Positions 41,800 through 50,877 of a stretch of 64,000 nucleotides of DNA are shown in pieces. Where the stretch lies: positions 186,001 to 250,000 of the forward strand of contig JAVWJP010000001.1 of the NCBI GenBank assembly GCA_036638975.1. The letters are read 5' to 3'. The notes beneath the pieces were generated by a model. The model saw nothing but the letters and a program-made list of their open reading frames with translations. It was not told the origin of the DNA and did no database searches. This DNA is from JAVWJP01 sp036638975. GTDB lineage: Bacteria; Bacillota; Clostridia; Oscillospirales; Ruminococcaceae. Every line of letters begins with the position of its first letter. Within the stretch, counting starts at the first letter, position 1. The translations under genes were made by a program, and so were the position numbers.

Positions 41800-43188
41800 A
41801 TGGCGTTAGGTAAAAGTAAAACAGTATTTGTGTGCAATAATTGTGGATTTGAAACCCCGCGCTGGTACGGAAAATGCCCGGAATGCAGCGAATGGAACAG
41901 TTTTGTTGAAGAAACAAGGGCTCCTGTAAAGTCGGTTGGGCTTACATCGAAGACGCCTATGCCAACGGTGCAATATGATTCCGCATATGTTTCTACATTG
42001 GCAGAAATAGATTCAAGTGAAGAACAGCGCTATAAAACAGGCATGAAGGAATTTGATAGAGTTCTTGGCGGCGGAATAGTAAGGGGCAGCTTGGTACTGC
42101 TAGGCGGCGACCCCGGTATAGGAAAATCGACTATACTACTGCAAATATGCAAATTTTTGTGTGAAAACGAAAAAGTACTTTATATTTCCGGCGAAGAAAG
42201 CCGTGCACAAGTTAAACTGCGCGCAAACCGTCTTGGCGTGACAGGGGAAAGCTTGCTTTTAATGGCACACACAGATATAGAATATGTGGTAAGCGCCATA
42301 CAAGCAAACAGACCGGATATAGTAATTGTAGATTCAATTCAAACAATGAGTGCTGCACATATAAGCTCATCTTGCGGCAGTGTTTCTCAGGTTAAAGAAT
42401 GTACGCAAATATTGGCAAGGCTTGCAAAGAGTGAAAATGTTTCTATATTTATAGTGGGGCACGTCAACAAAGACGGTGCTATAGCAGGGCCAAAGGTGCT
42501 TGAGCATATTGTGGATACAGTGCTTTATTTTGAAGGCGAGCGGAATCTTTTTTATCGTATTTTGCGTGCGGTTAAAAACCGTTATGGTTCTACAAATGAA
42601 ATAGGTGTCTTTGAAATGAGCGATAAGGGCTTAAACGAAGTCGAAAACCCATCTATGATGTTACTTTCGGGTAAACCGAGTGGGGTTTCGGGCACCTGTG
42701 TAGCCTGTGTAATAGAAGGCTCTCGCCCTATTTTGGCAGAGGTGCAGGCTCTTGTTTCAAAATCCAGCTTTGGTGTCCCAAGGCGTATGTCTACAGGCTT
42801 TGACTATAACCGTGCGGCACTGCTTATAGCTGTACTTGAAAAACGCGGAGGGTACTTTTTTGGCAATTTAGATGCGTACATAAATGTTGTGGGCGGGCTT
42901 AAACTTGATGAGCCGGCTGTAGACTTACCTGTAGCACTTTCTCTTATATCCAGCCTTTTGGACAAGCCTATAAATGATGATGTAATAGCTTTTGGCGAAA
43001 TTGGTCTGGCGGGGGAGCTGCGAGCTATAACAGGAGCCGAGCAGCGAATTAAAGAAGCACAGCGCATGGGCTTTTTGCGTTGTATTCTGCCAAAGGCCTG
43101 TATGAAGGGAATTTCTTTGGACAAATATAAAATCGAGATTATAGGAATACGCTCTATTAACGAGGCTTTTGCATACGCAACAAAATAA
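41800..43188 (+). CDS. radA: DNA repair protein RadA/Sms
   Basis: RadA is a RecA-like ATPase that drives branch migration in recombination. The N-terminal zinc finger (C-N-N-C-G-F, then C-P-E-C-S-E-W), Walker A (G-G-D-P-G-I-G-K-S-T), the RadA signature K-N-R-Y-G-S-T-N-E-I-G and a Lon-like C-terminal domain are all present. ATG 41800 lies seven bases after ACGGAG; the ATG at 41794 is too close. Length is about 462 residues, normal for the family. Confidence 0.95.
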   Translation: MALGKSKTVFVCNNCGFETPRWYGKCPECSEWNSFVEETRAPVKSVGLTSKTPMPTVQYDSAYVSTLAEIDSSEEQRYKTGMKEFDRVLGGGIVRGSLVLLGGDPGIGKSTILLQICKFLCENEKVLYISGEESRAQVKLRANRLGVTGESLLLMAHTDIEYVVSAIQANRPDIVIVDSIQTMSAAHISSSCGSVSQVKECTQILARLAKSENVSIFIVGHVNKDGAIAGPKVLEHIVDTVLYFEGERNLFYRILRAVKNRYGSTNEIGVFEMSDKGLNEVENPSMMLLSGKPSGVSGTCVACVIEGSRPILAEVQALVSKSSFGVPRRMSTGFDYNRAALLIAVLEKRGGYFFGNLDAYINVVGGLKLDEPAVDLPVALSLISSLLDKPINDDVIAFGEIGLAGELRAITGAEQRIKEAQRMGFLRCILPKACMKGISLDKYKIEIIGIRSINEAFAYATK

Positions 43189-43261
43189 TTTATTTTTTTC
43201 TCATAAACTACCGCTTATAAGGTAAAATAACTCTTATGAACGTCGGAAGGGAATGTAGCTT

Positions 43262-44323
43262 ATGAGAATGAGAATTGCAGCGTTTGCAATTACCATATTT
43301 TTTGTGCTGTCGGTAGCAGCTATCCCAACATTTATTTTATCCTATGTGACAAAAGTAAAAGTACAAACCTTAAAAACAGAAAGTTATGACAGTGCCATTT
43401 ACTCCAGCGGCGAAATTATAGAAAAAAGAGTAAAAGAAATATACTTGGAATCTCCTGTTATAGCAGGACAAGTTAATGTCGAAATAGGAGATTACGTATG
43501 TAAAGGGAAATGCCTTGCTAGTATAAATATTAATCTTACAGAAGCGGCACTTTCTAATGGCGTAACTGCTAAACCCCTTGGAAATGAGCTTGAGAAAGTA
43601 GATGCGGGTGAGCTTGCCGCAAAATACGGTCTTGATGAAGCTGACATTAAAGCTGCAATGGGGCAATATAAAAGTGCACCTGTAAAACAAAGCGACATGG
43701 CATTTATTCCCGAGAAAATAATAGCTCCTATGGACGGAGTTATTACTGCGGTAAACTTACAAGCTGATGTGCTTACACAAACAACAAAGCCGGTGCTTGT
43801 AATAAGCGATAATAGTGCTTTTGCCGCTCGTGTTTCTGTAAACGAGGCAGATGTTGCACGTCTGGACATAGGAACTTATGCTGAAATTACAGGTATAGGC
43901 TTTAATGACAAAAAATATATAGGAACTGTTACAAAAATATATCCAACGGCACGTAAAATGCTTTTGGGTGCTGCACAGCAAACTGTTGTTGATATAGAAA
44001 TAGCGCTGAACGATGCAGATGCAAATTTAAAACCGGGTTTCTCTGCAAGTGCCGTAATAGTGACTAACGATAGCGGTAAAATGCTGACAGCGCCTTACAC
44101 AGCCATACAGCAAGATGCATTAACAAATGAGGAGTTTGTATATGTGTATAACAGAAATAAAGTAGAAAAGAGATATATAAAAACAGGAAAAGAACTTATA
44201 GAAACTGTAGAAATAATAAATGGTCTAGCGGCAGGAGAGCGTGTTGTGACAAACCCAAACGCTGTAAAAATCATCAGCCGTTTTGCTTATCCTGTAATGC
44301 AGGAGGCATCATCATATGACTGA
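43262..44323 (+). CDS. MacA/HlyD-like periplasmic adaptor protein
   Basis: The 353-residue protein has an N-terminal membrane anchor (about 6-28), a biotinyl-lipoyl-like half motif (I-Y-L-E-S-P-V-I-A-G-Q-V) and a short insertion in place of the long coiled-coil hairpin. The second lipoyl half follows (I-I-A-P-M-D-G-V-I-T-A-V), then beta-barrel domains and the membrane-proximal end (G-L-A-A-G-E-R-V-V-T-N-P). In monoderms such adaptors pair with FtsX-type permeases to move peptides or to signal. It overlaps the permease gene by eight bases. Confidence 0.83.
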   Translation: MRMRIAAFAITIFFVLSVAAIPTFILSYVTKVKVQTLKTESYDSAIYSSGEIIEKRVKEIYLESPVIAGQVNVEIGDYVCKGKCLASININLTEAALSNGVTAKPLGNELEKVDAGELAAKYGLDEADIKAAMGQYKSAPVKQSDMAFIPEKIIAPMDGVITAVNLQADVLTQTTKPVLVISDNSAFAARVSVNEADVARLDIGTYAEITGIGFNDKKYIGTVTKIYPTARKMLLGAAQQTVVDIEIALNDADANLKPGFSASAVIVTNDSGKMLTAPYTAIQQDALTNEEFVYVYNRNKVEKRYIKTGKELIETVEIINGLAAGERVVTNPNAVKIISRFAYPVMQEASSYD

Positions 44324-45503
44324 ATATATAAAATGTGCAATGAGAAACCTTAGCCGCAAAAAATTTCGCACTGTTCTTACCATGATAAGTATAGGTATTG
44401 GTGTGGCATCTGTAGTTTTAATTTCTGCGATAGGTGACATAGGCAAAGAAGCAATGAACAATGAATTAAATGGGCTTGGTGTTGGCTCTGTTTCGATAAG
44501 TGTAGATAGACAGTTTAATAATATTTTACTTAAAAAGAGTGATGTAAGCACTATAGAAAAAATGAATGGTATAGAAAGTGTTGTGCCTGTCATGATGGAG
44601 TATTCAAGTATCTCTATGCGCGGGCTTGTGGCTAATGTGGCTATATGGGGGATAGATGCAGGTGCTGACCAAATATTTTCGCTTAACTCACGTTATGGTA
44701 AGCTTTTAAGTAAAAATGATATTTCTTCCGGTACTAATGTTTGTCTTGTAGATACTAATACCGCAGTAGGGTTTTATGAGCGAGAAAACATAGTAGGCAA
44801 AAGTATAAAGCTTTTAATAGCCGGTAATTATGTAGATTTTACTGTGGCGGGCATTGTGGAATCGGGCGGTAATGCGATGCAAAATCTTATAGGAGATTAT
44901 CTGCCTATGTTTGTTTACGTACCATACAGTACAATGCAGAGGCTTTTAGGACGCTCCGGCTTTGACAGAATAGCTGTAAAGGTTGATAGCAGTACAGATG
45001 TAGATGCAGCCGCCGAAAGTATTGTGCATGGCTTAGAAATAGGAAATGGCACCAAAGGAGCATATATGGCAGAAAACATGGCACAGCAAAAAGATAAGCT
45101 TAATAATTTGATGAATATTGTAACAGCTTTACTTTCGGCTATTGCGGCAATTTCGCTTGTTGTGGCGGGGCTTGGCATTATGACAGTTATGCTTGTAAGT
45201 GTAAATGAACGTACAAAAGAAATAGGTATAAAAAAATCTATAGGCGCCAACAGCGTAATAATAATGTATGAGTTTTTAGCCGAAGCATTTGCAATTTCTA
45301 CTATAGGCAGCTTAATAGGGGCGGCATTTGGAGCTGTTATTGCGTTATTTGGCTGCATTATATTTAAGTTGAAGTTTATTTTAAATATAAAAATGATTCT
45401 TTTTGTTATAAGCTTTGCTGTAGCTTCAGGTATGATTTTTGGTGCGTATCCTTCGTGGGTTGCTTCAAAACTAAAACCTGTAGATGCTTTAAGGCATGAG
45501 TAA
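44316..45503 (+). CDS. MacB-like FtsX-family ABC permease
   Basis: The 395-residue protein has one N-terminal membrane segment (about 20-43), a MacB-type extracellular domain (about 45-260), and three C-terminal segments with the FtsX core (N-E-R-T-K-E-I-G-I-K-K-S-I-G-A). It is the permease partner of the adaptor just upstream. The expected ATPase gene is not found next to it: downstream comes a recombinase gene. The ATPase must be encoded elsewhere, or the pair works with another one. Confidence 0.87.
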   Translation: MTEYIKCAMRNLSRKKFRTVLTMISIGIGVASVVLISAIGDIGKEAMNNELNGLGVGSVSISVDRQFNNILLKKSDVSTIEKMNGIESVVPVMMEYSSISMRGLVANVAIWGIDAGADQIFSLNSRYGKLLSKNDISSGTNVCLVDTNTAVGFYERENIVGKSIKLLIAGNYVDFTVAGIVESGGNAMQNLIGDYLPMFVYVPYSTMQRLLGRSGFDRIAVKVDSSTDVDAAAESIVHGLEIGNGTKGAYMAENMAQQKDKLNNLMNIVTALLSAIAAISLVVAGLGIMTVMLVSVNERTKEIGIKKSIGANSVIIMYEFLAEAFAISTIGSLIGAAFGAVIALFGCIIFKLKFILNIKMILFVISFAVASGMIFGAYPSWVASKLKPVDALRHE

Positions 45504-45594
45504 AATTCATCTGTTAAATGTGATTATTAAATACCGTCAGTGGGGGTATTTACAAAAAAAGAACAATGTGTTATAGTAAATAAAATAATACGTA

Positions 45595-45622
45595 ATTTCG
45601 CTAAAGACATATTTAGCGAAAT
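45595..45622. other. Candidate Xer recombination site (28-bp palindrome, 11-6-11)
   Basis: Perfect 11-bp arms ATTTCGCTAAA (45595-45605) and TTTAGCGAAAT (45612-45622) flank the six-base spacer GACATA, 15 bases before the start of a lone Xer-type recombinase gene. Arm and spacer lengths equal those of dif sites (11-6-11), and the inner ends TAA...TTA resemble dif. It could instead be an RNA hairpin near the ribosome site. Confidence 0.5.
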
Positions 45623-45636
45623 ACAGGGGAGAAAAA

Positions 45637-46656
45637 ATGAATAATAACATACTAGAGGATTGCCCTCAAATAATTCGTGATTTTTTATTTTATATGGAAA
45701 CTATCAAGGGGCGCTCTGTGCGCACGGTTGAAGCCTATTATATAGATTTACGAACCTTTTTACGTTTTATGAAGCTTTATAAAAACATTGTACCAAAAAA
45801 TGCAGATATTTCTGAAATAAAAATTTCTGATGTAAATATTGATTTTATTAAAAGCATTTCGCTTTCAGATATATATGAATTTTTAAACTACACCCTTTCC
45901 GAACGCGAAAATAATGCAAAAACACGTTCGCGCAAAATTTCATCATTGCGTTCTTTTTATAAATATCTTACGACTAAAGCCAATTTGCTCACTGAAAACC
46001 CTGTGCTTAATTTAGAAGTGCCCGCGACAAAAAAGGCTTTACCAAAATATTTATCACTTGAAGAAAGCCTAGCGCTCTTAACTAATATTGATGGAAAAGA
46101 CAAGGAACGCGATTATTGCATAATTACTTTATTTTTAAATTGTGGCTTGCGACTTTCTGAGCTTGTCGGAATAAATATCTCTGATATTAAAGATGATAAC
46201 ACTTTAAAGGTGACAGGAAAAGGAAATAAAGAACGAATTTTATATCTTAATGATGCTTGCATAGCTGCTATTGATACTTATAAAAAGCTACGCCCTGCTG
46301 TACAAGAAGCTAAGTCTAAAAATGCTTTTTTTATCTCTCGGCAAGGCAAACGCATATGCGGAAGACGCGTTGAGCAGATAGTTGACATGTGGCTTAAAGC
46401 GGCTGGTCTTAATGATAAAGGTTATTCGGCGCACAAATTAAGACATACTGCGGCAACCTTAATGTATCAGCACGGTGGAGTTGATATACGTCTTTTGCAG
46501 GATATGCTGGGACACGCAAACCTTGGTACTACCGAAATATACACGCATATTTCAAGTACACAGCTTGAGAATGCAGCAAAGAAAAACCCTCTTTCAGGTG
46601 TAAAGCAGCGTAATATTCGTAAAATCGACAGTGATGATGAAAAAAAAGATACATAA
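45637..46656 (+). CDS. Xer-family tyrosine recombinase, XerS-like N-terminus
   Basis: This is a 339-residue tyrosine recombinase. The N-terminal SAM-like domain (about 10-125) carries an extra segment (I-S-E-I-K-I-S-D-V-N-I-D-F-I-K-S-I-S-L-S-D-I) resembling XerS-type proteins and longer than typical XerC/XerD. The catalytic domain has Arg in G-L-R-L-S-E-L-V, Lys in G-K-G-N-K-E-R, H-K-L-R-H-T, and G-H-A-N-L-G-T-T-E-I-Y-T-H with the Tyr nucleophile. GGGGAG precedes the ATG, and a dif-like palindrome lies directly upstream. No phage or mobile-element genes are adjacent, so a chromosome-dimer-resolution role is plausible. The acidic tail D-S-D-D-E-K-K-D-T is unusual. Confidence 0.85.
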   Translation: MNNNILEDCPQIIRDFLFYMETIKGRSVRTVEAYYIDLRTFLRFMKLYKNIVPKNADISEIKISDVNIDFIKSISLSDIYEFLNYTLSERENNAKTRSRKISSLRSFYKYLTTKANLLTENPVLNLEVPATKKALPKYLSLEESLALLTNIDGKDKERDYCIITLFLNCGLRLSELVGINISDIKDDNTLKVTGKGNKERILYLNDACIAAIDTYKKLRPAVQEAKSKNAFFISRQGKRICGRRVEQIVDMWLKAAGLNDKGYSAHKLRHTAATLMYQHGGVDIRLLQDMLGHANLGTTEIYTHISSTQLENAAKKNPLSGVKQRNIRKIDSDDEKKDT

Positions 46657-46705
46657 AAAATACCCACTAAAGCTGCTTTAAAAAGCAATTTTAGTGGGTA
46701 TTTTC
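46655..46705. terminator. Bidirectional terminator between the recombinase and transketolase genes
   Basis: AAAATACCCACTAAA pairs with TTTAGTGGGTATTTT (ending about 46704), with an inner GCTGCTTT/AAAGC element. A and T runs flank both sides. Confidence 0.9.
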
Positions 46706-46713
46706 AGCTTATT

Positions 46714-47664
46714 TTACTTATGCTTAAGGGCTGTTTTTACTGTATTAATAATATTTTCGGCACAAAGACCAAATTCTTTAAGTAAATCTGCTGCCGGTCC
46801 CGAGTGACCATAGCAGTCGTTTACGCCGATTTTTATTACAGGCACCGGATATTCTTCACATAAAACAGAGGAAACCGCATCACCTAAGCCGCCTATAATA
46901 TTATGCTCCTCTACGGTAATAATTTTACCGGTTTCCCTTGCAGCTTTTACAATAATGGCTTTATCAAGCGGTTTTATTGTATGAATATTTATAAGCCTTA
47001 CATTTATTTTTTCCTCTGCAAGGGCGTTTACAGCTTTTAAAGCTTCGGATACCATAAGCCCTGTGGCAATAACAGTGATATCATTGCCTTCGTGTAAGGT
47101 TATCCCCTTGCCAAGTTCAAATTTATAGCCGTTGTCAGGGTCGTTAAAGCTTTCTACAGCAAGACGCCCAAGACGTATGTATACAGGCCCGTGGTGTTCG
47201 GCGGCTGCTTTAACGGCAGCACTCATCTCGTAGTGGTCGGCAGGGTTAAGTATAACCATGCCGGGTATAGTTCTCATAAGTGCTATATCTTCACAGCATT
47301 GGTGTGTAGCGCCGTCCTCACCAACAGAAATTCCTGCATGAGAACCTACAATTTTAACGTTAAGCTTAGGATATCCTACCGAATTTCTAATTTGCTCAAA
47401 GGCTCTGCCTGCTGCAAACATTGCAAAAGATGCAGCAAAAGGGATTTTACCGCAAGTTGCCATTCCTGCCGCTATTCCTATCATATTGCACTCCGCAATG
47501 CCGCAATCCACAAATCTTTCGGGGAATTGTTTTTTAAATATAACGGTTTTTGTCGCCTCTGCAAGGTCGGCATCTAAAACAACTATGTTTTTATTTTTTT
47601 TTGCAAGTTCTGTTATAGCCATGCCAAAGCTTTCTCGGGTAGCTTTTTTTAATTTTTCTGCCAT
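46714..47664 (-). CDS. Transketolase, C-terminal subunit
   Basis: This is the pyrimidine-binding and C-terminal part of a two-gene transketolase (316 residues). It has V-L-D-A-D-L-A, the catalytic Glu region I-A-E-C-N-M-I-G-I-A-A-G, S-H-A-G-I-S-V-G-E-D-G-A-T-H-Q and the C-terminal T-V-E-E-H-N segment. ATG 47664 lies nine bases after GGAGG and one base past the stop of the N-terminal subunit gene. The complex uses thiamine diphosphate to move two-carbon units in the pentose phosphate pathway. Confidence 0.93.
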   Translation of the reverse strand: MAEKLKKATRESFGMAITELAKKNKNIVVLDADLAEATKTVIFKKQFPERFVDCGIAECNMIGIAAGMATCGKIPFAASFAMFAAGRAFEQIRNSVGYPKLNVKIVGSHAGISVGEDGATHQCCEDIALMRTIPGMVILNPADHYEMSAAVKAAAEHHGPVYIRLGRLAVESFNDPDNGYKFELGKGITLHEGNDITVIATGLMVSEALKAVNALAEEKINVRLINIHTIKPLDKAIIVKAARETGKIITVEEHNIIGGLGDAVSSVLCEEYPVPVIKIGVNDCYGHSGPAADLLKEFGLCAENIINTVKTALKHK

Positions 47665-47665
47665 T

Positions 47666-48511
47666 TTACTTGCCCTCCAATTCACTTAACATTGCTGTAA
47701 GCTCATTTATAGCTATATTATACTGTTCTTCGTTAGGTGCTGTTCCATGCCAGCTTACTTTGTCCTCCATAAATGAAACACCATTGCCCTTTACAGTTTT
47801 TGCAATAATAACTGTTGGCTTGTTTTTAACTGTTTTAGCTTTATTAAAAGCATTAAAAAGTTCATTAAAGCTGTGTCCATTTACTTTTATTACATTAAAA
47901 CCAAAGGCTTCAAATTTAGTATCCAGCGGTTCAGGACCGACAATTTCGCTCACCTTGCCATCTATCTGTAAACCGTTGTTATCAACAATTACACATAAAT
48001 TATCTAATTTATTAAAGGCGGCAAACATTGCGGCCTCCCATACCTGTCCTTCCTCGCATTCACCATCGCCAAGCAGAGTATAAACTCTAAAGCTGTTACC
48101 GTCAATTTTAGCTGCTTTTGCCATGCCGCAGGCAACCGAAACACCTTGTCCCAACGAGCCTGTACTCATATCAATACCGGGTGTCCCATTCATATCAGGG
48201 TGACCTTGCAGCATCGCCCCTATTTGACGAAGCTTTAAAAGCTCATCTTTATTAAAATAACCTTTAAGCGCAAGCACAGAATACAGCCCAGGTGCGCAAT
48301 GCCCTTTAGACAGCACAAAACGGTCGCGTTCCGGCATAGCAGGGTTTAGAGGATTAATATTCATTTCAGCGAAATACAGATATGTTAAAATATCTGCTGA
48401 GGAAAGCGAACCTCCGGGGTGACCTGATTTTGCATGATAGATGGCATTGATTATTCCTATTCTAACTTTACAGGCCGCAATTTTAAGCTCTTTTTCTTTA
48501 CAAATATCCAT
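47666..48511 (-). CDS. Transketolase, N-terminal (TPP-binding) subunit
   Basis: This 281-residue subunit has G-H-P-G-G-S-L-S-S, the thiamine-diphosphate/Mg motif G-D-G-E-C-E-E-G-Q-V-W-E-A and D-N-N-G-L-Q-I-D-G. It is followed immediately by the C-terminal subunit gene, the split arrangement usual in Clostridia and Archaea. Its start is adjacent to the stop of the upstream HAD phosphatase gene, so the three form an operon. Confidence 0.93.
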   Translation of the reverse strand: MDICKEKELKIAACKVRIGIINAIYHAKSGHPGGSLSSADILTYLYFAEMNINPLNPAMPERDRFVLSKGHCAPGLYSVLALKGYFNKDELLKLRQIGAMLQGHPDMNGTPGIDMSTGSLGQGVSVACGMAKAAKIDGNSFRVYTLLGDGECEEGQVWEAAMFAAFNKLDNLCVIVDNNGLQIDGKVSEIVGPEPLDTKFEAFGFNVIKVNGHSFNELFNAFNKAKTVKNKPTVIIAKTVKGNGVSFMEDKVSWHGTAPNEEQYNIAINELTAMLSELEGK

Positions 48512-49345
48512 TTATATTCTCCTATCCTGTGTTGTTTTTTCAAGATATTCAATTACATCTCCAAGACAACCATCTTGGCTGTTGCATACTATAAGACTTG
48601 CCGCATTTTTTACGCATTCTACTGCATTACCGCTGGCAACACCAAGACCCGCCGCTGTTATCATAGAGAGGTCGTTATCATAATCTCCAACAGCAACGGT
48701 GTTTTTTATGTCTATATTAAGCATTTCTGCTACCATTTTCAGTCCGTTACCCTTAGAAATACCCTTTGGTACCATCTCGTAATAAAAAGAACTTGATGAA
48801 ACAAAATCAACATCAGGATAATTCTTACTGTCAACAAAGTTTTTAAATTCATCACCGTTTTTAGGGTCGAAAATAAGTAAAACCTTTCGCCAATTCATAT
48901 GCTTAATTTCATCCATGCTTTTAGTTTTTATGTAGCGCCTTGTGTATTCGTTTGCATCAGGCTCTGCACCGCCATGCATATAAGTTGTATATAACTGTTC
49001 GTCATCTGCCATTATACGCACCAGTGAAAGCGCACTATGCTGTGAGAGCTCGGTTAAATATTTTTCGGCAGTTTTAGGTAAATATTTGTTATAAATAAAG
49101 CTTTTGCTCTCAAAACTATATATACATGAGCCATTTACAAGAATAAGCGGTGTTGTAATTTCAAATTGCTTTACTAGCTCTTTTACAAGTGAAAAATGTC
49201 TGCCTGTAGCAAGCGTAAAGTGCCCGCCAAGCTCTGTAAAGTGTTTAACTGCATCAATATTTCGTTGCGGAAAAACACCAAATTCCGGGCAAATAGTTCC
49301 GTCAATGTCTGAAACCAAAAGTATGTTTTTCATTGTTTGTTTCAA
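48512..49345 (-). CDS. HAD-superfamily (Cof-type) phosphatase
   Basis: The 277-residue protein has motif I D-I-D-G-T near the N-terminus, motif II (L-V-N-G-S), and motifs III/IV with G-D-Y-D-N-D-L-S-M. A C2 cap with S-K-G-N-G-L-K-M-V follows. It is a haloacid-dehalogenase hydrolase of the Cof/YidA class that removes phosphate from sugar phosphates or flavin-type compounds; the substrate is unknown. The start TTG 49345 lies nine bases after GAGGTG; the ATG at 49333 is an alternative. Confidence 0.88.
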   Translation of the reverse strand: MKQTMKNILLVSDIDGTICPEFGVFPQRNIDAVKHFTELGGHFTLATGRHFSLVKELVKQFEITTPLILVNGSCIYSFESKSFIYNKYLPKTAEKYLTELSQHSALSLVRIMADDEQLYTTYMHGGAEPDANEYTRRYIKTKSMDEIKHMNWRKVLLIFDPKNGDEFKNFVDSKNYPDVDFVSSSSFYYEMVPKGISKGNGLKMVAEMLNIDIKNTVAVGDYDNDLSMITAAGLGVASGNAVECVKNAASLIVCNSQDGCLGDVIEYLEKTTQDRRI

Positions 49346-49358
49346 CTAAAATGGCACC

Positions 49359-50279
49359 TCAATCTTCTTTTAATGTATTTAAAAAATCGGTGAAATAAGC
49401 TGGCAAATCAGACGTAAATTCTAAATATTCACCGCTTATGGGGTGAATAAACCCTAATGTGCGTGCGTGTAAGCACTGCCCGTTAAGCGACTTTATAGGC
49501 TTTTTAGGTCCATAAACATCATCACCGGCAACAGGGTGCCCAATGTATGACATATGTACGCGAATTTGGTGTGTACGTCCTGTTTCTAGTTTTAGGCGCA
49601 AATGAGTAAAGCCCTTATAACGCTTTATTATCTCATAATGTGTTGTGGCACAGCGAGAATTTTTATCTGTTACACACATCTTTTTTCGGTCTATTGTGCT
49701 TCTTCCTATAGCTGCATCAATAGTGCCCTTGTCGTTCTTTACGTTCCCATAAACAACTGCCTCATAAACGCGTGTAAAGCTATGCGCCTTTACTTGCTCA
49801 GCGAGCAAAATATGTGCTTTGTCTGTCTTAGCAATTATTAAAAGTCCGCTGGTGTTTTTGTCAATTCGATGTACTATTCCCGGACGTATGACCCCATTTA
49901 TTCCCGAAAGCTCTCCCCTGCATTTAAAAAGCAGAGCATTCACAAGTGTACCTTTGTAGTTGCCTGCCGCAGGGTGCACTACCATACCTTTTGGCTTATT
50001 TACCACAAGCAGATATTCATCTTCGTATACTATTTTAAGGGGAATATCCTCTGCCATAACATCAAGCGGAATAGAATCGGGTATTACAACAACAAGCTCA
50101 CCGCCAACTTTAAGCTTCAGCTTTTTGTCGGCAATTTTTTTATTTATTGTTACACAGCCGTTGTCGCAAAGGTTTGCCGCAGATGTGCGCGTAAGGTCTT
50201 CTATGTTTTCAGAAAGCCATTTGTCCAGTCGTGTGCCGTTATATTCCGGTGGAACTGTAAGGTTTATGGTTTTAGGCAT
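49359..50279 (-). CDS. rluD: 23S rRNA pseudouridine synthase, RluD-like
   Basis: An S4 domain (about 15-75: T-R-L-D-K-W-L-S-E) is followed by the RluA-family catalytic domain with H-R-I-D-K-N-T-S-G-L and the C-terminal R-T-H-Q-I-R-V-H. ATG 50279 follows GAGG and overlaps the end of lspA by eight bases; the longer upstream frame lies within lspA and is not used. The lspA-rluD order is standard in Firmicutes. RluD modifies helix 69 of 23S rRNA; related paralogues cannot be excluded. Confidence 0.93.
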   Translation of the reverse strand: MPKTINLTVPPEYNGTRLDKWLSENIEDLTRTSAANLCDNGCVTINKKIADKKLKLKVGGELVVVIPDSIPLDVMAEDIPLKIVYEDEYLLVVNKPKGMVVHPAAGNYKGTLVNALLFKCRGELSGINGVIRPGIVHRIDKNTSGLLIIAKTDKAHILLAEQVKAHSFTRVYEAVVYGNVKNDKGTIDAAIGRSTIDRKKMCVTDKNSRCATTHYEIIKRYKGFTHLRLKLETGRTHQIRVHMSYIGHPVAGDDVYGPKKPIKSLNGQCLHARTLGFIHPISGEYLEFTSDLPAYFTDFLNTLKED

Positions 50280-50799
50280 TATTGTCCTCATTTTTACTGT
50301 GCGGAAATTCATCATCGTCAGCAGAAAGCTCGTCCATTATAGCCGGATTTTTTTTACCGTCTATAAATAAAATATATATTGCCAAAAGTGCCGTACCAAT
50401 AACAACACAACAATCGGCAAAATTAAAAACCGCAAAATTTATAAGTCTAAAATCAATATAATCTACAACAAAACCACGTGCAATGCGGTCTATGAGGTTT
50501 CCTATTCCTCCTGCTACTATAAGTGCCACAGAAGCAACTGCAAGCCTGCTTTTTAGTTTATTTGAAATCAGCAAAATTATAGCCCCTATAGCTATAATTG
50601 AGGTAAGAATTAATAAAAACCATTTTTTATCCTGCATTATACCAAAAGCTGCACCTCTGTTTTCGACATATGTCAGGTGTAATACATTTTCAATAATTGG
50701 GATAGTATCTACTTTTGTAAGCACTAAAAGTGCCCATTGTTTTATAGCGCTGTCTATACCTATTAATATTAGTACAGATATTAAAGCGAGAATTACCAA
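50272..50799 (-). CDS. lspA: Lipoprotein signal peptidase (signal peptidase II)
   Basis: This membrane aspartyl protease cleaves lipoprotein signals before the lipid-modified Cys. It has four membrane segments and the two catalytic Asp motifs, G-G-I-G-N-L-I-D-R and F-N-F-A-D-C-C-V-V-I-G. The start is TTG 50799, five bases after AAAGGAGGAG, giving the typical short N-terminus. The frame open to GTG 50844 places that ribosome site inside the coding region. An acidic C-terminal tail of about 20 residues is present. Confidence 0.93.
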   Translation of the reverse strand: MVILALISVLILIGIDSAIKQWALLVLTKVDTIPIIENVLHLTYVENRGAAFGIMQDKKWFLLILTSIIAIGAIILLISNKLKSRLAVASVALIVAGGIGNLIDRIARGFVVDYIDFRLINFAVFNFADCCVVIGTALLAIYILFIDGKKNPAIMDELSADDDEFPHSKNEDNNA

Positions 50800-50877
50800 A
50801 AAAACTCCTCCTTTGGGCTTTGCCGTAAAATTTGCGGTGACCAAAAGCTTTGAATCACCGCAAAAAAGATATAATAT

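Noticed and set aside
45637..46656. Prophage or integrative-element integrase
   Set aside because: No phage, conjugation or cargo genes flank it, it is not next to a tRNA, and its neighbours are housekeeping genes; a chromosomal Xer role fits better.
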